Positions 47,790-59,606 of a stretch of DNA of 64,000 nucleotides are shown here, one piece after another. Source of the DNA: Cricetomys ansorgei (lineage: Eukaryota > Chordata > Mammalia > Rodentia > Nesomyidae); the NCBI GenBank assembly GCA_026225945.1, contig JAMJFZ010001222.1, positions 3,077,501-3,141,500 of the forward strand. The letters run 5' to 3'. The first letter of the stretch is position 1; every line of letters begins with the position of its first letter. The notes beneath the pieces are model-generated. The model did no database searches and was not told the DNA's origin. It saw only the letters and a list, made by a program, of their open reading frames with translations. Position numbers and translations under genes: made by a program.

Positions 47790-48380
47790 GTTTTAAAGTG
47801 TAATGGTAACTCTGTAGAGTTTTCCCAGGTGTCAAAATTAGTTTATATTCTGAAATTATCACTTTCTGCCTGTAGTAAATCAACTGAAGTGGCAAAGTAA
47901 ATGCAAATCAACTGGTTAAGGCAACAGGCTAGGAACCTTAGTTTAGGGCTTAAACTATGATGGAAGAAGTGAAGACAGAGAAAAGATGTCAGATACTTGG
48001 GATACTTTAGATGCTTGACAAGCCCTATAAGTGACTGCACTTAAGGAAATACGGAAAAGAGATCAAGGATGCCTTTGCGTTTGTGCAGCCACAGTCTGAT
48101 ATGATTATTGTAGATGATAAAGAGGCAAGAGTAGAGGCACAGAGGTAAGTTAGGGTACTTGAGAACCGGGTCTTTGTGGAGAGGAAGCAGATTTTGCTGT
48201 GGAAATAAACTAATCTTTTTTTAGGTATGTTAGTATCTACATGCTTGTTCAGCATTCGAATAGTCAGGCAGGCAAGTGCCTCAAAGATTTAGAATGAAAA
48301 GAAAATGCCTGGGCTGAAGACATAAATCTGAAAGGTTTATATATAACCTTACATATGGACAGATCACAAAAGGTATTAAC
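47790..48380. other. Intergenic sequence, no feature recognised
   Basis: Nothing assigned. Confidence 0.45.
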
Positions 48381-48382
48381 TG

Positions 48383-48535
48383 GGCCAGGCATGGTGGTGT
48401 ACTTTTTTAATCCCACCACTAGGGAGGCAGAGGCAGGTGGATCTCTGTGAGTTCAAGACCATCCTGGTCTACAGAGTGAGTTCCAGGACAGCCAAAGCTA
48501 TACAGTGACATCCTGTCTCAAAAAAACAATAGCAA
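48383..48535 (+). repeat. B1 SINE
   Basis: Full B1: 'gtgagttcaagaccatcctg'. Its right end has 'agctatacagtgacatcctg' rather than the 'acaacagag' form seen in other copies. Confidence 0.92.
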
Positions 48536-49010
48536 AACAAAGAAAGTATTAATTGGATGAAGTAGGACATCTGAGAGTGTATAGAAAGAGAAAACCAGAG
48601 GACAGGGTAAGATATTTTGTAGTATGGGAAAGAAAATCCAAAGTAGAAGAAAAATCAAAGAGAGATATCACTAGAGCCCAGAGAAATGTTTCATGAAGGA
48701 AGGGTAGGGTTAGGGCTATAGCCTAGCATGCCTGAGGTCCTAGGTTCAATTCCCAATATTGGGGGAGGGGCTGGTGTACTGTATGACAAACTATTCAAAG
48801 ACTGAACCATTAGGTTTGACCAAATGTGGGCCCTGAGAAATACCACTTTATTTAATTTCTAGGGATAAAAACCCATCTGGGAGGTCTGAAGGAGCAGTGA
48901 TGAGATAAAGAGACAATTGTGAATCTGTCTATCTTTTGAGAAGTTTTACAGAAAAATCGGGTGATAGCAGAAGGACGAAGTAGTTAGTAAGGAGTTTTAG
49001 CACTTCAGAT

Positions 49011-49255
49011 TGGACTGACAGTAAAACGGCTCAGTGGGTAAAGGTGTTTGCCACCAATCTGATGACCTGAGTTCAATCTCTGGGACCTCTATGGTGAAAG
49101 GACAGGACAAACTTCCTCTAGTTATCCTCTGATCTTCATAAGCAATATGAGGACATGCGTGTGCATTTGCACACACAGGCATGCACTGACTCAGTGGCAC
49201 AGCATATGTTTAGCATATGGGAAAGCCTGGGTTCACTCCCCAGCCTCTCACTACC
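49011..49255 (+). repeat. B3 then ID SINE
   Basis: B3 at about 49011-49188 and an ID-like copy at about 49190-49255 ('tttagcatatgggaaagcct'). Confidence 0.65.
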
Positions 49256-49439
49256 CAAACTGGGTAAGATCCCAAATAGGAATGACTACAAAAGAAAATG
49301 AGTGGTTATGATTCTGACACTTAGGAGACAGGAGCATAGGGGTCCCAAATTTAATACCAGCCTAGGCTACATAGTTTAAGTCTTTGGATTTAATTCTTAG
49401 GACAAAAACGAAAAAGGCAGATGAGAGTCTTCTAGAAGT

Positions 49440-49441
<2 letters not shown>

Positions 49442-49472
<31 letters not shown>
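49442..49472. repeat. (TG)n microsatellite
   Basis: 31 bp, perfect. Confidence 0.97.
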
Positions 49473-49474
<2 letters not shown>

Positions 49475-49507
49475 GCAAAAAATGCTATGTTAAATAAGCA
49501 CTTCTAA

Positions 49508-49715
49508 AAATAATTTAATTTTTATTTTATGAGTGTTGGCTTGCATGTACATACATACACTTTGTATTTGCCTGTATTTGCCCATAGAAGTCAGAAGAGA
49601 GTGTAGGATCCCCTGGAACTGAAGTTACAGGTGGTCATGAGCCAGCAGGTGGGTGCTGGGAATCAACTTGGTTCAATGGAAGGGCAGCAACTGCTCTCAA
49701 TGACTGAGTCATCTC
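49508..49715 (-). repeat. B2 SINE
   Basis: Antisense; 'ccctggaactgaagttacag' and 'tcaatgactgagtcatctca'. Confidence 0.75.
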
Positions 49716-49719
49716 ATTT

Positions 49720-51479
49720 TTTTTTTTAAAGTGGGAAAGAATGGGCACCGAAAGAGACTAGTTTAGGAATGATGAGAAATAACTTGGATACTGAGTTTTG
49801 TGAAATATTTAAGCAAAAATTAACTACCTATCTAAAAGTACAAGTGATTTGAGCACCAATATAATAATGTTCCTTAAGAACAAAGAAATGGTGCAAGTCA
49901 TAGACATTAGTTAAGTTATCCTGTATCAAATCAACAATGATTTACCTTGCCAAGATTCTTGGCACTTAACCTAAATTACATTGGGAAAAAGCATAATAGT
50001 AATTGAAAAAGTAACTAATTACAAGTAATTATAAGCCAAATTATATTTATACCACAATTAGTATTTGAGGTGGTTTAGTAGGTAGTCTTCGTTTCAATAA
50101 GCCACCATTAAATAATTGACTAGCTTGTAAAACACAGAAATATCCCTTTAATCTTTATTCCAAGTACAAGCACATCCTTCTTGAATTCCTATTATAATAA
50201 AATAACATATTTTGCCCTAATCCCCAGTTTGAGTGAGATGCTTTTAAAAACATGGCAAAAGTGATGCATACATCATATCTTACCTCATCATATACAGCTT
50301 CCTTCTCAACGAATTTCATGAAGAATTCATGTGAATCCATTCTCTTTTAACGTAAGAGCTAGCCTTCGGTATATGTACAAAGCAAATTTCAACAGCATGT
50401 TTTGCAGTAGACTTTTCTCTAAGGGGCAGGCCACCTTGTTTTGTGACAATGATAGTTTCTAATTTTATGAGATTGGGGATTTCTCCCCAAGTATTTCCAA
50501 GTAACTAATAACTTGATTACCTCTTTTGCTATTTAAGATAAAAAATTAATTCGACTTGACCCTTAATTTATACTTTATCATTAGTGAAAACTGGATATCT
50601 GTTTATTTTATTATATCCATGAAAACCCTTCTTAAGCGTTTGAGATGATGTGAATTTGTGAGGTGTTGGTGGTTGAGAGAAATACTTTCAATTAGTTCAT
50701 CCCTTTAAGAATACTCAAAAAAAATATCACATAACCTCGTATTATACTTAATAAAGCTAGTTCCTAGAAAGTTTTGCAAACTAAATCACCAGTTGACCTA
50801 ATGGAGCACGGGTTGACAAAGGGGGCTGCAGCATTCAGCCCACTCCTAAGCTAAGCGAGGCACACGGTGGGAGGTAGGTAGCCCCGGAGCCCTCCAAGGC
50901 TGGGCGCCACGTTGCTCTTCTCTTTTGAAATAGGAAGACAACGCTTCTGGCTATTGTGTAAACCCGTGGAGAGCGACATTCATTCCCACATCAGATAAAG
51001 CACGAATAGAATTAAAGGGCATTCCAATCCGATCCCGGGCAACACGTATGTCACTGACGAACATTGAGTTTTATTGCCTTGGCTGCGTTCGTCTCGAGGA
51101 AACCTGTCAAAGAATGGTTAAAAAAAAAAAATCTCAAAATCAAAAATCCTCGACTGAAGCGGGGAACTGAACAGGATCAAAGCCACCACATCAACCCAGC
51201 GGTGACCACCGCCCCCGACCAGTCCGGCAGACATCCCTCCAGACTCCCTCGTGTTCTCTGCTAACCAGCTGTACGCAGCGTGTTGACTTCTTGCCTTAAC
51301 CCTGCTCTCCCCACCAACTCTAAAAGCAACCTCAGCTTCCCAAGTCCCCAGCCTGCCAACAGTGCGGTCTCCCGCTCTAGAGACAGCAGCAGCTCCATCT
51401 GCAACCAAACTGGTAGTCCCCTGCACTCCCCGTAGGCCCGCCGCCAGCCAGCCGGCACTCGGCGACGTTTGACTGACAC
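49720..51479. other. Amd1 upstream flank, repeat-poor
   Basis: About 1.75 kb with no recognisable SINE, the longest repeat-free stretch near a promoter here. AT-rich at first, GC rising from about 50.8 kb. Distal Amd1 control elements could lie in it; none identified by eye. Confidence 0.5.
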
Positions 51480-51577
51480 GAAGCTGCTCCTATGAGGCTC
51501 CGAGGGTGGGGCGACTGCGTCATTTCCTGTCCTGGAGGGGAGGATGCCTTATATAAGGTCTGCGCTCACGCAGAACC
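51480..51577 (+). promoter_or_regulatory. Amd1: Amd1 proximal promoter
   Basis: Holds a GC box (gggtggggcg, about 51504-51513), an ATF/CRE-like TGCGTCA (51516-51522) fused to an ETS-type TTTCCTGT (51523-51530), then a G-rich stretch and the TATA box. Adjacent CRE-like and ETS sites suggest growth- and stress-responsive control. This is motif inference only. Confidence 0.6.
51550..51556 (+). promoter_or_regulatory. Amd1: Amd1 TATA box
   Basis: TATATAA followed by GG. It lies about 28 bp before the inferred transcription start near 51578, where the uORF ATG would sit about 14 nt from the cap, as described for mammalian AMD1 mRNA. Confidence 0.85.
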
Positions 51578-51906
51578 CTCGCTTACACAGTATGGCCGGC
51601 GACATTAGCTAGCGCTCGCTCAACTCTCTCTAACGGGAAAGCAGCGGACTACCAGAGACTGAACTGTATCTGCCTCTATTTCCAACAGACTCACGTTCAA
51701 CTTTCGCTCACAAAAATAGCCGGGGAAATTTTATTAGTCCTTTTTTTAAAAAGTTAATATAAAATTATAGCAAAAAAAAAAAAAAAAGGAACCTGAACTT
51801 TAGCAACACAGCTGGAACAATCCGCAGCGGCGGCGGGAGCGGCGGGAGAAGAGATTTAATTTAGTTGATTTTCTGTGGTTGTTGGTTGTTCGCTAGTCTC
51901 ACGGTG
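51578..51906 (+). other. Amd1: Amd1 5' UTR
   Basis: Roughly 329 nt from the inferred start to the main ATG, all within exon 1. The only upstream ATG is the MAGDIS uORF; none occurs between its stop and the main start. It also has an A16 run (51772-51787) and a GGC-rich stretch (51828-51848). The cap position is inferred from TATA spacing. Confidence 0.8.
51592..51612 (+). CDS. Amd1: Amd1 upstream ORF, hexapeptide MAGDIS
   Basis: Six codons, ATG to TAG, reading M-A-G-D-I-S exactly as in mammalian AMD1. In the known gene this cap-proximal uORF represses translation of the enzyme. High polyamine stabilises ribosomes stalled at its end, and the last residues (Asp4, Ile5) are needed; this gives feedback control of polyamine synthesis. 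The start has A at -3 and G at +4. It lies 294 nt before the main ATG. Confidence 0.95.
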   Translation: MAGDIS

Positions 51907-52016
51907 ATGGAAGCTGCACATTTTTTCGAAGGGACTGAGAAACTGCTGGAGGTCTGGTTCTCCAGGCAACAGTCCGACGCAAGCCAGGGATCTGGGGATC
52001 TTCGCACCATCCCAAG
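51907..52016 (+). CDS. Amd1: Amd1 coding exon 1 (SAM decarboxylase)
   Basis: The exon encodes residues 1-36 plus two bases of codon 37, starting [20 protein letters not shown] and ending at AG|GTGGGT. Phe7, Glu8 and Glu11 are the N-terminal active-site residues; Glu11 and Glu15 lie at the putrescine/acidic site that stimulates processing in the mammalian enzyme. The ATG has G at -3 and G at +4. An open frame running on past the exon into the intron is not coding: exon 2 restores the family sequence. Confidence 0.97.
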
Positions 52017-53332
52017 GTGGGTGCCCGGCCCTGGGGGTGGCTTGCCGCCGCCTGCGAGGCACGAGTCTCGGCCTCAGGTGGGGCTAGGTCGGCGGGCGGG
52101 AACCGGCTTCTACCTCCGCCGTTGCGGGGCCGTCTGCGCCTGGGGGAGGGGAGGAGGCCAGCGCAGCCGCGTGCTCAGGTAACGTCCCCGGCAGGCGGCG
52201 GGGCTGGGCTGCCGGGCCCAGGAGGGGGGCGCGCGGCCCTCCGGCAGGTGGGGCCGGTTTCTGCGTGCCCGCGCGGGTGAGGGGCGGGCGGAGCACTAGC
52301 TGGGCGGGCCTGGGCGGCGGGGCGACTAGCAGGCCTGCGGCCGCGGGGTAGACGGCCGCGCGTGGCGCTCGGGCAGCCGGATTGGGCGGGAGCGGCCGTG
52401 TCGCAGTGCTGGGCCCCTCTCCGCCATGCGTGCCTGCAGCAGATTCCTCGGGACCCCTCCGGGTCATGCTCCCGAGTCTCCTGACCTTGGGTTGTGTAAC
52501 CTGCGAGTCGAGGGTCAGGAGAGCACGGCGGGGTGGTGGAGGGTTTGCCTGCTTTCGTGAGGTAGAGACTGGTCCGCCTGGGGACCTATTTAATGCCTTA
52601 GCTGGAGCAAAGGAACCTGGGGCCCCGCTCGCACCCGCGCGGTCAAATGCGCCAGCGAGTCGTTGCGCGAAGAGCTGTGAGAACCAGATCGCTCTTAGAA
52701 CTGCGGCTGGTACTGAGGATGCACGAAGCTGACGTCGGTGACAGCAGCTGCAGGCTTCGGGGCCGGTGCACCGGCTCAGTCGTGCTCGTCGGCGCGCTAG
52801 GGCGACTAGGGTGGCAGAGGAACCGGCGTGGTCCGGTTCATTGAGAGGCGGGCCAATGAGCTCCGGGATCCTGGCCCCAGGGTGTGGACCAATGGGCGTT
52901 TTAGGAATGTTGGCTGCGCGTTGTAACCGTCCTCTGACAAAAAGCTAGAGCGAATCCTGGCGGCCACGTGCTGCCGAGACTTTAGGACACTGGGAAACGC
53001 AGTTCCTACTAGTTGCTGCGAATGCTTCCATTGTAGGGGAAAATGAAGGTCTCAGTTTTCAAGCCTCATGAGACGTGCCATTTTCAATTGTTAAACACTT
53101 CATTTTCTCATAGCCATGGAGAAGCTTATTCCTTTAACAAATGGAAAACTGGTGATTGTGATAGGCGTCTCGAAAAGGTAGTGCAATCAACATTATTCTC
53201 TAGAAAAACCTTGGTACGAACTGAATGAGGGGTGCTCTAGAAAATTACGAAGCCTGGAATAATCAATCTATAACACCTTTAATAAAGGGAAGAGTTTTGT
53301 TCTTACCAACTTCTTAGTCGAAAATGCCAGAA

Positions 53333-53540
53333 TGAGCTCTAGAAATGGCTCGAGAGTTAAGAGCACTGGATGTTCTTCCAGAGGACCCGAATTCAATTCC
53401 CAGGTCCTGCCTAGCAACTCACAACCATCTGCAACTTCGGTTCCAGGAGATAATGACACCCTCCTCGGACTTCTACTGGCACTGCACAGGTGGTGCACTG
53501 ACATACATGTAGGAAAAACATATTAAGGTTAAAATATAAA
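53333..53540 (+). repeat. B2 SINE in Amd1 intron 1
   Basis: 'cgagagttaagagcactgga', 'ccagaggacccgaattcaat'. Confidence 0.85.
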
Positions 53541-54109
53541 TGCCTGATTAAAGTATCTCCTGAGTAGAGGGGAGATGGGCCTTTCTAAAGGGCAAACAAC
53601 TTTAATGTTTGAGAACCACTTACTTTGTGTGACTAGCAACTGAAATTATTACTGTTTCAATGTGACTTTTACGTGCTTCATGGATATTTAACACACATTA
53701 TAGTCTTAAGCATGCCTTTACAGCTACTTCAAGCAAGTAGTAGCTGAAATCTGTTCAAAAGAATTGACAGAAATTGGTTGTTAACTTTTTTGGGCACCAA
53801 TCAAGCTGAGGGTATTTTTAAAGAAGTACCTGGAAAAACAGTAGGTGGTAGACAAACCACATAGTCGGTGGCATAACAAGGAGTGTTTGTAGGAGCCCTA
53901 CATCATTTCTGAAACTGAAACAATTACCATGGGGTAATAGGGTTAAATAAACTGATCTATAGTACTTGCAGTGTTATCATTTTTTTGATTCTGTTCTTTT
54001 TTAGGCCAAGATCGGTGAAGAAAACAGTAGTAATATAAAATGCTATGAATTAAAGATGTCAAATAGCAATTTGATGTATTTTTATCCAGATTTTCAGCCC
54101 AAAATATAC

Positions 54110-54400
54110 TTTTGGGGGTTTGTTGTTTAGTTGTTTTGAGACACAGTTTCCATATGTAGCATTGGCTGGCCTGGAGCTCACTATGTAGACCAAGTTGGTC
54201 TTGGAATTCATTAAACTTTGTTGTACTGAGTAATATTTGAAAACCAGAAAGTCCTTCATCTTCCTGAAAAATACCGCCCTCAGCTGGTCATGGTGGTGCT
54301 TGCTGTTAATCCGAGCTCTGAGGGCAGTGGATCTGAGTTCAAGGACATCCAGGGCTACACAAAAAACAAAACAGATAAATACATTTCAAAAAAAAAAAAG
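54110..54400. repeat. Antisense then sense B1 remnants
   Basis: B1 minus at about 54118-54215 ('gtagaccaagttggtcttgg'). B1 plus at about 54280-54400 ending in A's. Confidence 0.65.
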
Positions 54401-54589
54401 GAGTAACTTTTTCACAACTGCTAGAAGATGGGGAACACCTTAAACATTGCCAGGCCTAGCCCAAAGGCAGGAACATATCTCCAAATAAGGGCTTGAGAAT
54501 TTTAATAGCAGTTGTGATGACTACCTTCTCACACCCCCCCCCCCAAAAAAAAAAAAACCAAAACCTGGAAACAATTCTACTAAAGAGGG

Positions 54590-55425
54590 TTAGGATTTAG
54601 TGGCACATACCTTTTATCCCAGCACTTGGGAAGTAGAGGCCAGACTAGTTGACTAGTGAGTTTCAGGCTAGTTAGGGGCTATAGTGAGATCCTGGTTCCC
54701 ACTCCCCCACCACACACACACACTACTCTAAAAACAAATGATTAGTTGCAGTACCATGCAACAGAATGCTACCCAGCAATAGTGAGCTATTGATATATGC
54801 AACACAGGAGTGATGTACACAGGTAGATGAGAAAATAAGCCAGAAAAAAAAGTATATCCTGTAAGATTTCATTTCTGTAAAGCTAGGAAATACAAACTAA
54901 TCTGGCAAGACTGGTCAGTGGGGGACTATAGGCCTTATAAATGGAGGAAGGGATTACAAAGGAGCAATAAAGGACCTTTCAAGAATGCATTGCTGGCTAG
55001 ATATAGTGGCACAAGCTTTTAAACCAAGCATCTGGGGGGCAGAAAGGAAGGTGGATCTCAGTTCCAGGATAGCCAGGGATACACACAAGGATGCATTGCT
55101 AGATGGTAGAGTTGGACATCTTTTCATATAGATTTCAGTCCAGCAAGAACTCTGGGTAAAGGTACTTGCTGAGCAAGCCTGGAAAACTAAATTCTATCTT
55201 AGATAGAAACCCTCATAAAAGTTGGAGAGAAACACCTCCCAAGAGTTGTCCTCTGACCTACACAGGTGTATCATGCTCTGCATGCCAAGATACACATACA
55301 CAAGAATGCTAAATATTTGATGGGAGTGGTGACACTTGCCTTTAATCCTGGGGCTTGGGTGCAAGATTTATAAATTTGAACCTAGCCTCGTCTGTAAAGT
55401 GAGATCCTGGCACCCCACCCCATGT
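54590..55425 (+). repeat. SINE cluster B1-B1-B3-B1
   Basis: B1 at about 54590-54705, B1 at about 54985-55090, B3 at about 55130-55310 and B1 at about 55315-55425, all plus strand. Confidence 0.6.
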
Positions 55426-55689
55426 CAATTTTGTATCTTTCGATTCACTATCTTTTTTGTGTGTGTGTGTTCGTTTTGTTTAGATTTTGAGGTGGTGTCT
55501 TATTTGTAGCTAAGGCTCTGTTGGAACTTCAATGATAGAATTTTAGGCTTGCACCATAGGCTGAAGTAGTGGTACTCACTTGTAATCCCATCAGCAGACT
55601 GGAAGATATTTTCCCCTAGAAGTTTTAATTTCATATTTAGGTACAAAACTCTCCTGGCATTGATTTTTTTTTTTCCTAACGTATGGTAT

Positions 55690-55800
55690 AATTGTTGCTA
55701 CTTCATAACTATAATTTTGCTACTGTTAGGAATTGTAAAGTACATAATTGTAGGTGACCCTGTGAGAGGTCTTTTGACCCCCAAGGGTTGAGAACCTCTG
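55690..55800 (-). mobile_element. URR1-like hAT fragment
   Basis: 'ctacttcataactataattt' and 'gggttgagaacctctg' at the right end. Confidence 0.75.
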
Positions 55801-56019
55801 CTTTAAGCAAAATGAGCCCCTTTCCAAGCTTTAATGCCAAGGCAAGGTACAAACTTATTGAGATTAGCCTTTTAGAGTACTTCCCCCCCAGTAGAATATT
55901 GACTAATTTCATCTTAGAATAAACCTGAGCAAATTACGTAATACTAAAAAATTCTTTCTAAAGTGAAAGAAGCAAATTCATAGGCTTTGGATTGTTTTGC
56001 ATTTGTGTTTTTACTTACG

Positions 56020-56330
56020 GAGTGTGCACTTGAATTTGGTGCCAGTACAAGTCAGAAGCAGACATCAGATTCCCTGGAACTGGAGTTACAGGCAGATGTA
56101 AATTGCTGGTGGTGGTGGGTGCTGAGACCTGAATTCCTTTTTTAATTTTTGGAGACAGGGTTTTTTTTATAGTCCTGACTGTCCTGGAGCTCTCAATGTA
56201 GACCAGGCTAGCCACTGAACTCAGAAATCCTCCTGCCTCTGCATGTTGAGTTCTGGGACTAAAGGTGTGTGCCACCAGACCTAGCTCCTAAATTCCTCTT
56301 AACTGCTTGACCCATCTCATCTCTCCCATC
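56020..56330 (-). repeat. B2 SINE split by a B1 insertion
   Basis: B2 antisense left part to about 56135. An antisense B1 fills about 56137-56285. The B2 resumes to about 56330. 'cctgaattcct' and 'cctaaattcct' flank the B1 as a slightly diverged target duplication. Confidence 0.8.
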
Positions 56331-56465
56331 TGCCGCCCAACAAAGGAATTTTTTGGCTGATGTAGCTTGGTTTAAACAATTGCTTAATTGGAAAAGAGTA
56401 TCAGTGTAGGTGATGTAGATGGCTAGAGGAATGAATGATCTGGATTTTTAGAACTCACTTTACAA

Positions 56466-56637
56466 GGTATGATTTATTTTTTGTGCATTGGCGCTTTGCA
56501 TTAATGTCTGTGTGAGGGTGTCTAATTGCTTGGAGCTGGGTTACAGACAGTTGTGAGCTGCCTCGTGGGTGCTGGGAATTAAACCCAGGTCCTCTGAAAG
56601 AGTAGTCTCTTAACCACTGAGCCATCTCTCCAGCCCC
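56466..56637 (-). repeat. B2 SINE
   Basis: Ends 'gagccatctctccagcccc'. Confidence 0.88.
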
Positions 56638-56671
56638 TGAAGGGTTAGGGTTTGGTGAGAAATGATGGTTC

Positions 56672-56815
56672 TAACTGGGCTTGTTGACACACGCCTTTAA
56701 TCCCAACACTAGAGAGCCAGACACGGTGGATCTCTGCTAGCTTGGTCTACATAGTTCCAAACTAACTAGGGCCACACAGTGAAAACCTGTGTTGTCCTGC
56801 CTGTCTCCGTCCTGT
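56672..56815 (+). repeat. B1 SINE
   Basis: 'acacgcctttaatcccaaca'. Confidence 0.8.
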
Positions 56816-56819
56816 CCCC

Positions 56820-58090
56820 CCTGCCCCCCAATGTGGTTCTGACTAGATCTTTTTGCTATACAGTTCATGAGACTTTGAGCTATTCTTAGTAATAAAGTGA
56901 AATTAGGTGAGAAATTCTGGTGGCAATGAAGAAGATAAATGCTTTATTTGGGAAATATTGGAGACTTTTGTTTTTTATGACAGGGTTTCTCTGTTGTTAC
57001 TGGAATATTCTTAATCTGCCTTAGGAATGTTATCAGCAAAATAAAATTTGTCAGTATAGGATTGTCACTGAAAGTAGTAAACCGCACATCAGCCGTAACA
57101 CTCTGGACTCAACTTATTTGACTACTGTTGCACAGTGTTAAAGTTCTGGTTATTTACACAGAAGGAATTTACAGTGCATTGCCAGAAAAGCTTTTAGCTT
57201 GAGCAGTGGCTCCCACAGCGACTAATTTGTTGTGGAACTGCACTGCAAGTGCTTCTTCTGTAGGGCAGAGGGCAACTAACAGCAGTCTGTTCTTTCGGGG
57301 GTCAAACTCAGGTGCTGTAATTACCACTGAGCCATCTTGTTGCCTCCAAACTAGCTTTAAGAAGCATGCACTGGCATAGCAATAGAGAAAATAACATAAA
57401 ATTGGGAGCAAATTTTGTTTACATCAGATCCTTTGGAGCTGGAGCAGTTATAAGCAGCCATAGTACTGTTAGCCTACTTTTGACACAAGGACTGCCCTAG
57501 GTATAAGAGTCTTGGAAACAGACTTTAGTCAAGCTGTGTGCTTTGAATTTTAAACAATGACTAGGTAAACTGAACTTTGAAACCAGCCATTTTAGTTTAG
57601 GAAGTCATATGTAATATAAGCACTTGGGTCCAAGGTAGTCTCTGGTTCAGCTGAATCTGGCAGTATCATTGTTTTTAACCAACCTTTCACGTGACCAAAA
57701 TGTCTCTTTCTCCTGGTTGTGTTCTGTTTGCTTGTGTAGGTTTTCCACTGTAGTTCAGCAGGTCTCTAGAAGTATTTTTTTTTATCTTGTGAATCTGCTG
57801 CCATAGTCCCTCTATGGGTACCATATGTCTGTCTATGTGGTACGCATGCTACATGCAAACAAAACACTCATACACAAAAATAAAAACTCTTTAAAAAGTA
57901 GCCTGCACTTTACTTATACCTAATGCAGTTAAAAGATAAGGAATAATGATTAAAGAATAAAGGTCTGTATGTGTTCAGTGAATCAATACATAACTGATCT
58001 TTTTTTTCCAAGTATGCTCTTGGTCCTCAGCTAGTATAACATCTACTCCTTAAACACAAGCAACCCTTTACCTCAGCCCTTGTCAACCAT
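56820..58090. other. Amd1 intron 1, mostly unique
   Basis: Apart from a possible SINE remnant near 57270-57350, nothing was recognised. Confidence 0.45.
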
Positions 58091-58093
58091 CTT

Positions 58094-58262
58094 TTAAATT
58101 TTATTTTATATGTATGGGTATTTTGCCTGCATATATGTCTGTGTGCCTCTGAAACTGGCCTTCCTGACAGTTATGAGCTGCCATGTAGGTGTAATGAATC
58201 CAACCCAGGTCCTCTGTAAGCGTAGCCAGTGCTCTATACCGCTGAGTCATCTCTTTAGCCCC
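58094..58262 (-). repeat. B2 SINE
   Basis: 'taccgctgagtcatctcttt' at the tRNA-like end. Confidence 0.8.
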
Positions 58263-58344
58263 TCTTCCACTTATTAGTTGATGATAGAATATTTGTGATT
58301 GCTTGATGAACCAATATGCCCTTGGTTCATTTATTTTTGTAGCA

Positions 58345-58478
58345 TTTGGTTTACATTATGATTCATAGCAGCAAAATTACAGTTATGAAGTAGCAATGAA
58401 ATAATTTTATGGTTGGGGGTCATACAACATGAGGACCTGCATTAAAGGGTTGATGTATTAGGAAGGTTGAGAACTACC
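58345..58478 (+). mobile_element. URR1-like hAT fragment
   Basis: 'attatgattcatagcagcaa' to 'aggaaggttgagaactacct'. Confidence 0.78.
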
Positions 58479-59004
58479 TTACTTTATTTAATCTGGGGGG
58501 GGTAGTTTCCTATATTTTCCATAACTGCTGTTCACTTTTACTTTAAGGAGGGGGTTGGGATTGGAATTCAGCCTTGTATATACAAGGCAGGTGCTGAGTA
58601 TCTTGTGGTTTGTTTAAATGATTTCCTTTTATTTATTTATTTATTATTTTTTAGGCAGCAGTGCAGTGTAGGCTGTCCTGGAGCTGCCTTAATCCTCGCC
58701 AGTGCTGGGTTAGAGCAGAGTCACAGATGCTGACCTATTAAGAGACAACTGTATTGTGCTTCTTCCATCTTAGCAACCCAGCATGCTTCCTCCTCAACTA
58801 AAAGAAAGCAATGCTCAAAGCATTCTGTTGTGGAATAAAAGGAAGCCGTTGTTTAAATATCTTAAGTCAGACCCTTGGACTAGCCAACCAAGTGATTACA
58901 AAGGTACATATACTCACTCTTAAGAGCCAGATGCTCAAGAAATCATGTAGCAAGAAAGATAAAACTGAAGGCGGTATCCATTATTTAAAAAAAAATAGTT
59001 TTGG

Positions 59005-59105
59005 CTGGGCATAGCTTGGTGATGCACACCTTTCATCTCAGCACTTGGGAGGCATAGGCAGGTGAATCTATCAAGGACATAGTGAGATCCTGTCTCAAAC
59101 AAACA
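59005..59105 (+). repeat. B1 remnant
   Basis: 'ctcagcacttgggaggcata'. Confidence 0.75.
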
Positions 59106-59290
59106 GAAGCCAACTATTGAAACAATTTACTGTATCAGCACATTTATGTGGAAAGATGTATCTACTTTTACAAATAAAGCCTTATTGGAACCTACAGTAG
59201 TAAGAACAGATTTATTGCCTTGGTGTAATTGACAACAGTGCTTTATGCAGTTGGCTAAGGCATTTTCTAAGTTAGATACATTTATCTGTT

Positions 59291-59488
59291 CAGAGGTTCT
59301 CAACCTGTGGGGACTGAAAAACTCTTTCACAGGGGTCACCTAAGACCATCTGCGTATCAGATAATTAACATTATGATTCATAACAGTAGCAAAATTACAG
59401 TCATGAAGTAGCAACAAAAATAATTTTATGGTTGGGGGGGTCACCACAAATGAAGAACTGTATTAAAGGGTTGCAGCATTAGAAAGTC
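59291..59488 (+). mobile_element. URR1-like hAT copy
   Basis: Starts at a 'cagaggttctcaacct' terminal repeat and runs through 'cataacagtagcaaaattac'. The right terminal repeat is lost. Confidence 0.82.
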
Positions 59489-59606
59489 CAGTGGGGTTGT
59501 TAATAATGGTGGAAGATGTGTGCTTTATTCCTAAATTGCACTGAGATTAGTAGCCTATATTAACTGCTTCACCAAATTTGTAAGTCTTGATATTGCAGAT
59601 TTATTG

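Larger units (their letters stand above)
17831..51479. other. Intergenic region between divergent Cdk19 and Amd1
   Basis: About 34 kb with no recognisable protein-coding gene, tRNA or rRNA. No open frame above about 130 codons occurs, and the longest overlap SINEs. It is mostly SINEs, LTR pieces, L1 ends and microsatellites with unique sequence between. Confidence 0.75.
51480..52960. other. CpG island at Amd1 5' end
   Basis: Dense CG dinucleotides from the promoter through exon 1 and about 0.9 kb into intron 1, then an abrupt return to AT-rich sequence. Moderately GC-rich sequence also runs from about 50.8 to 51.5 kb. Open frames on both strands are GC artefacts. Confidence 0.85.

Noticed and set aside
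51865..52182. 105-codon open frame over Amd1 exon 1
   Set aside because: Only 51907-52016 is coding. The upstream part uses a non-ATG start in the leader and the downstream part runs through the gtgggt donor into the intron.
52084..52732. 127- and 116-codon frames in the Amd1 CpG island
   Set aside because: Proline/arginine/glycine-rich chance translations of GC-rich intron; no splice or family support.
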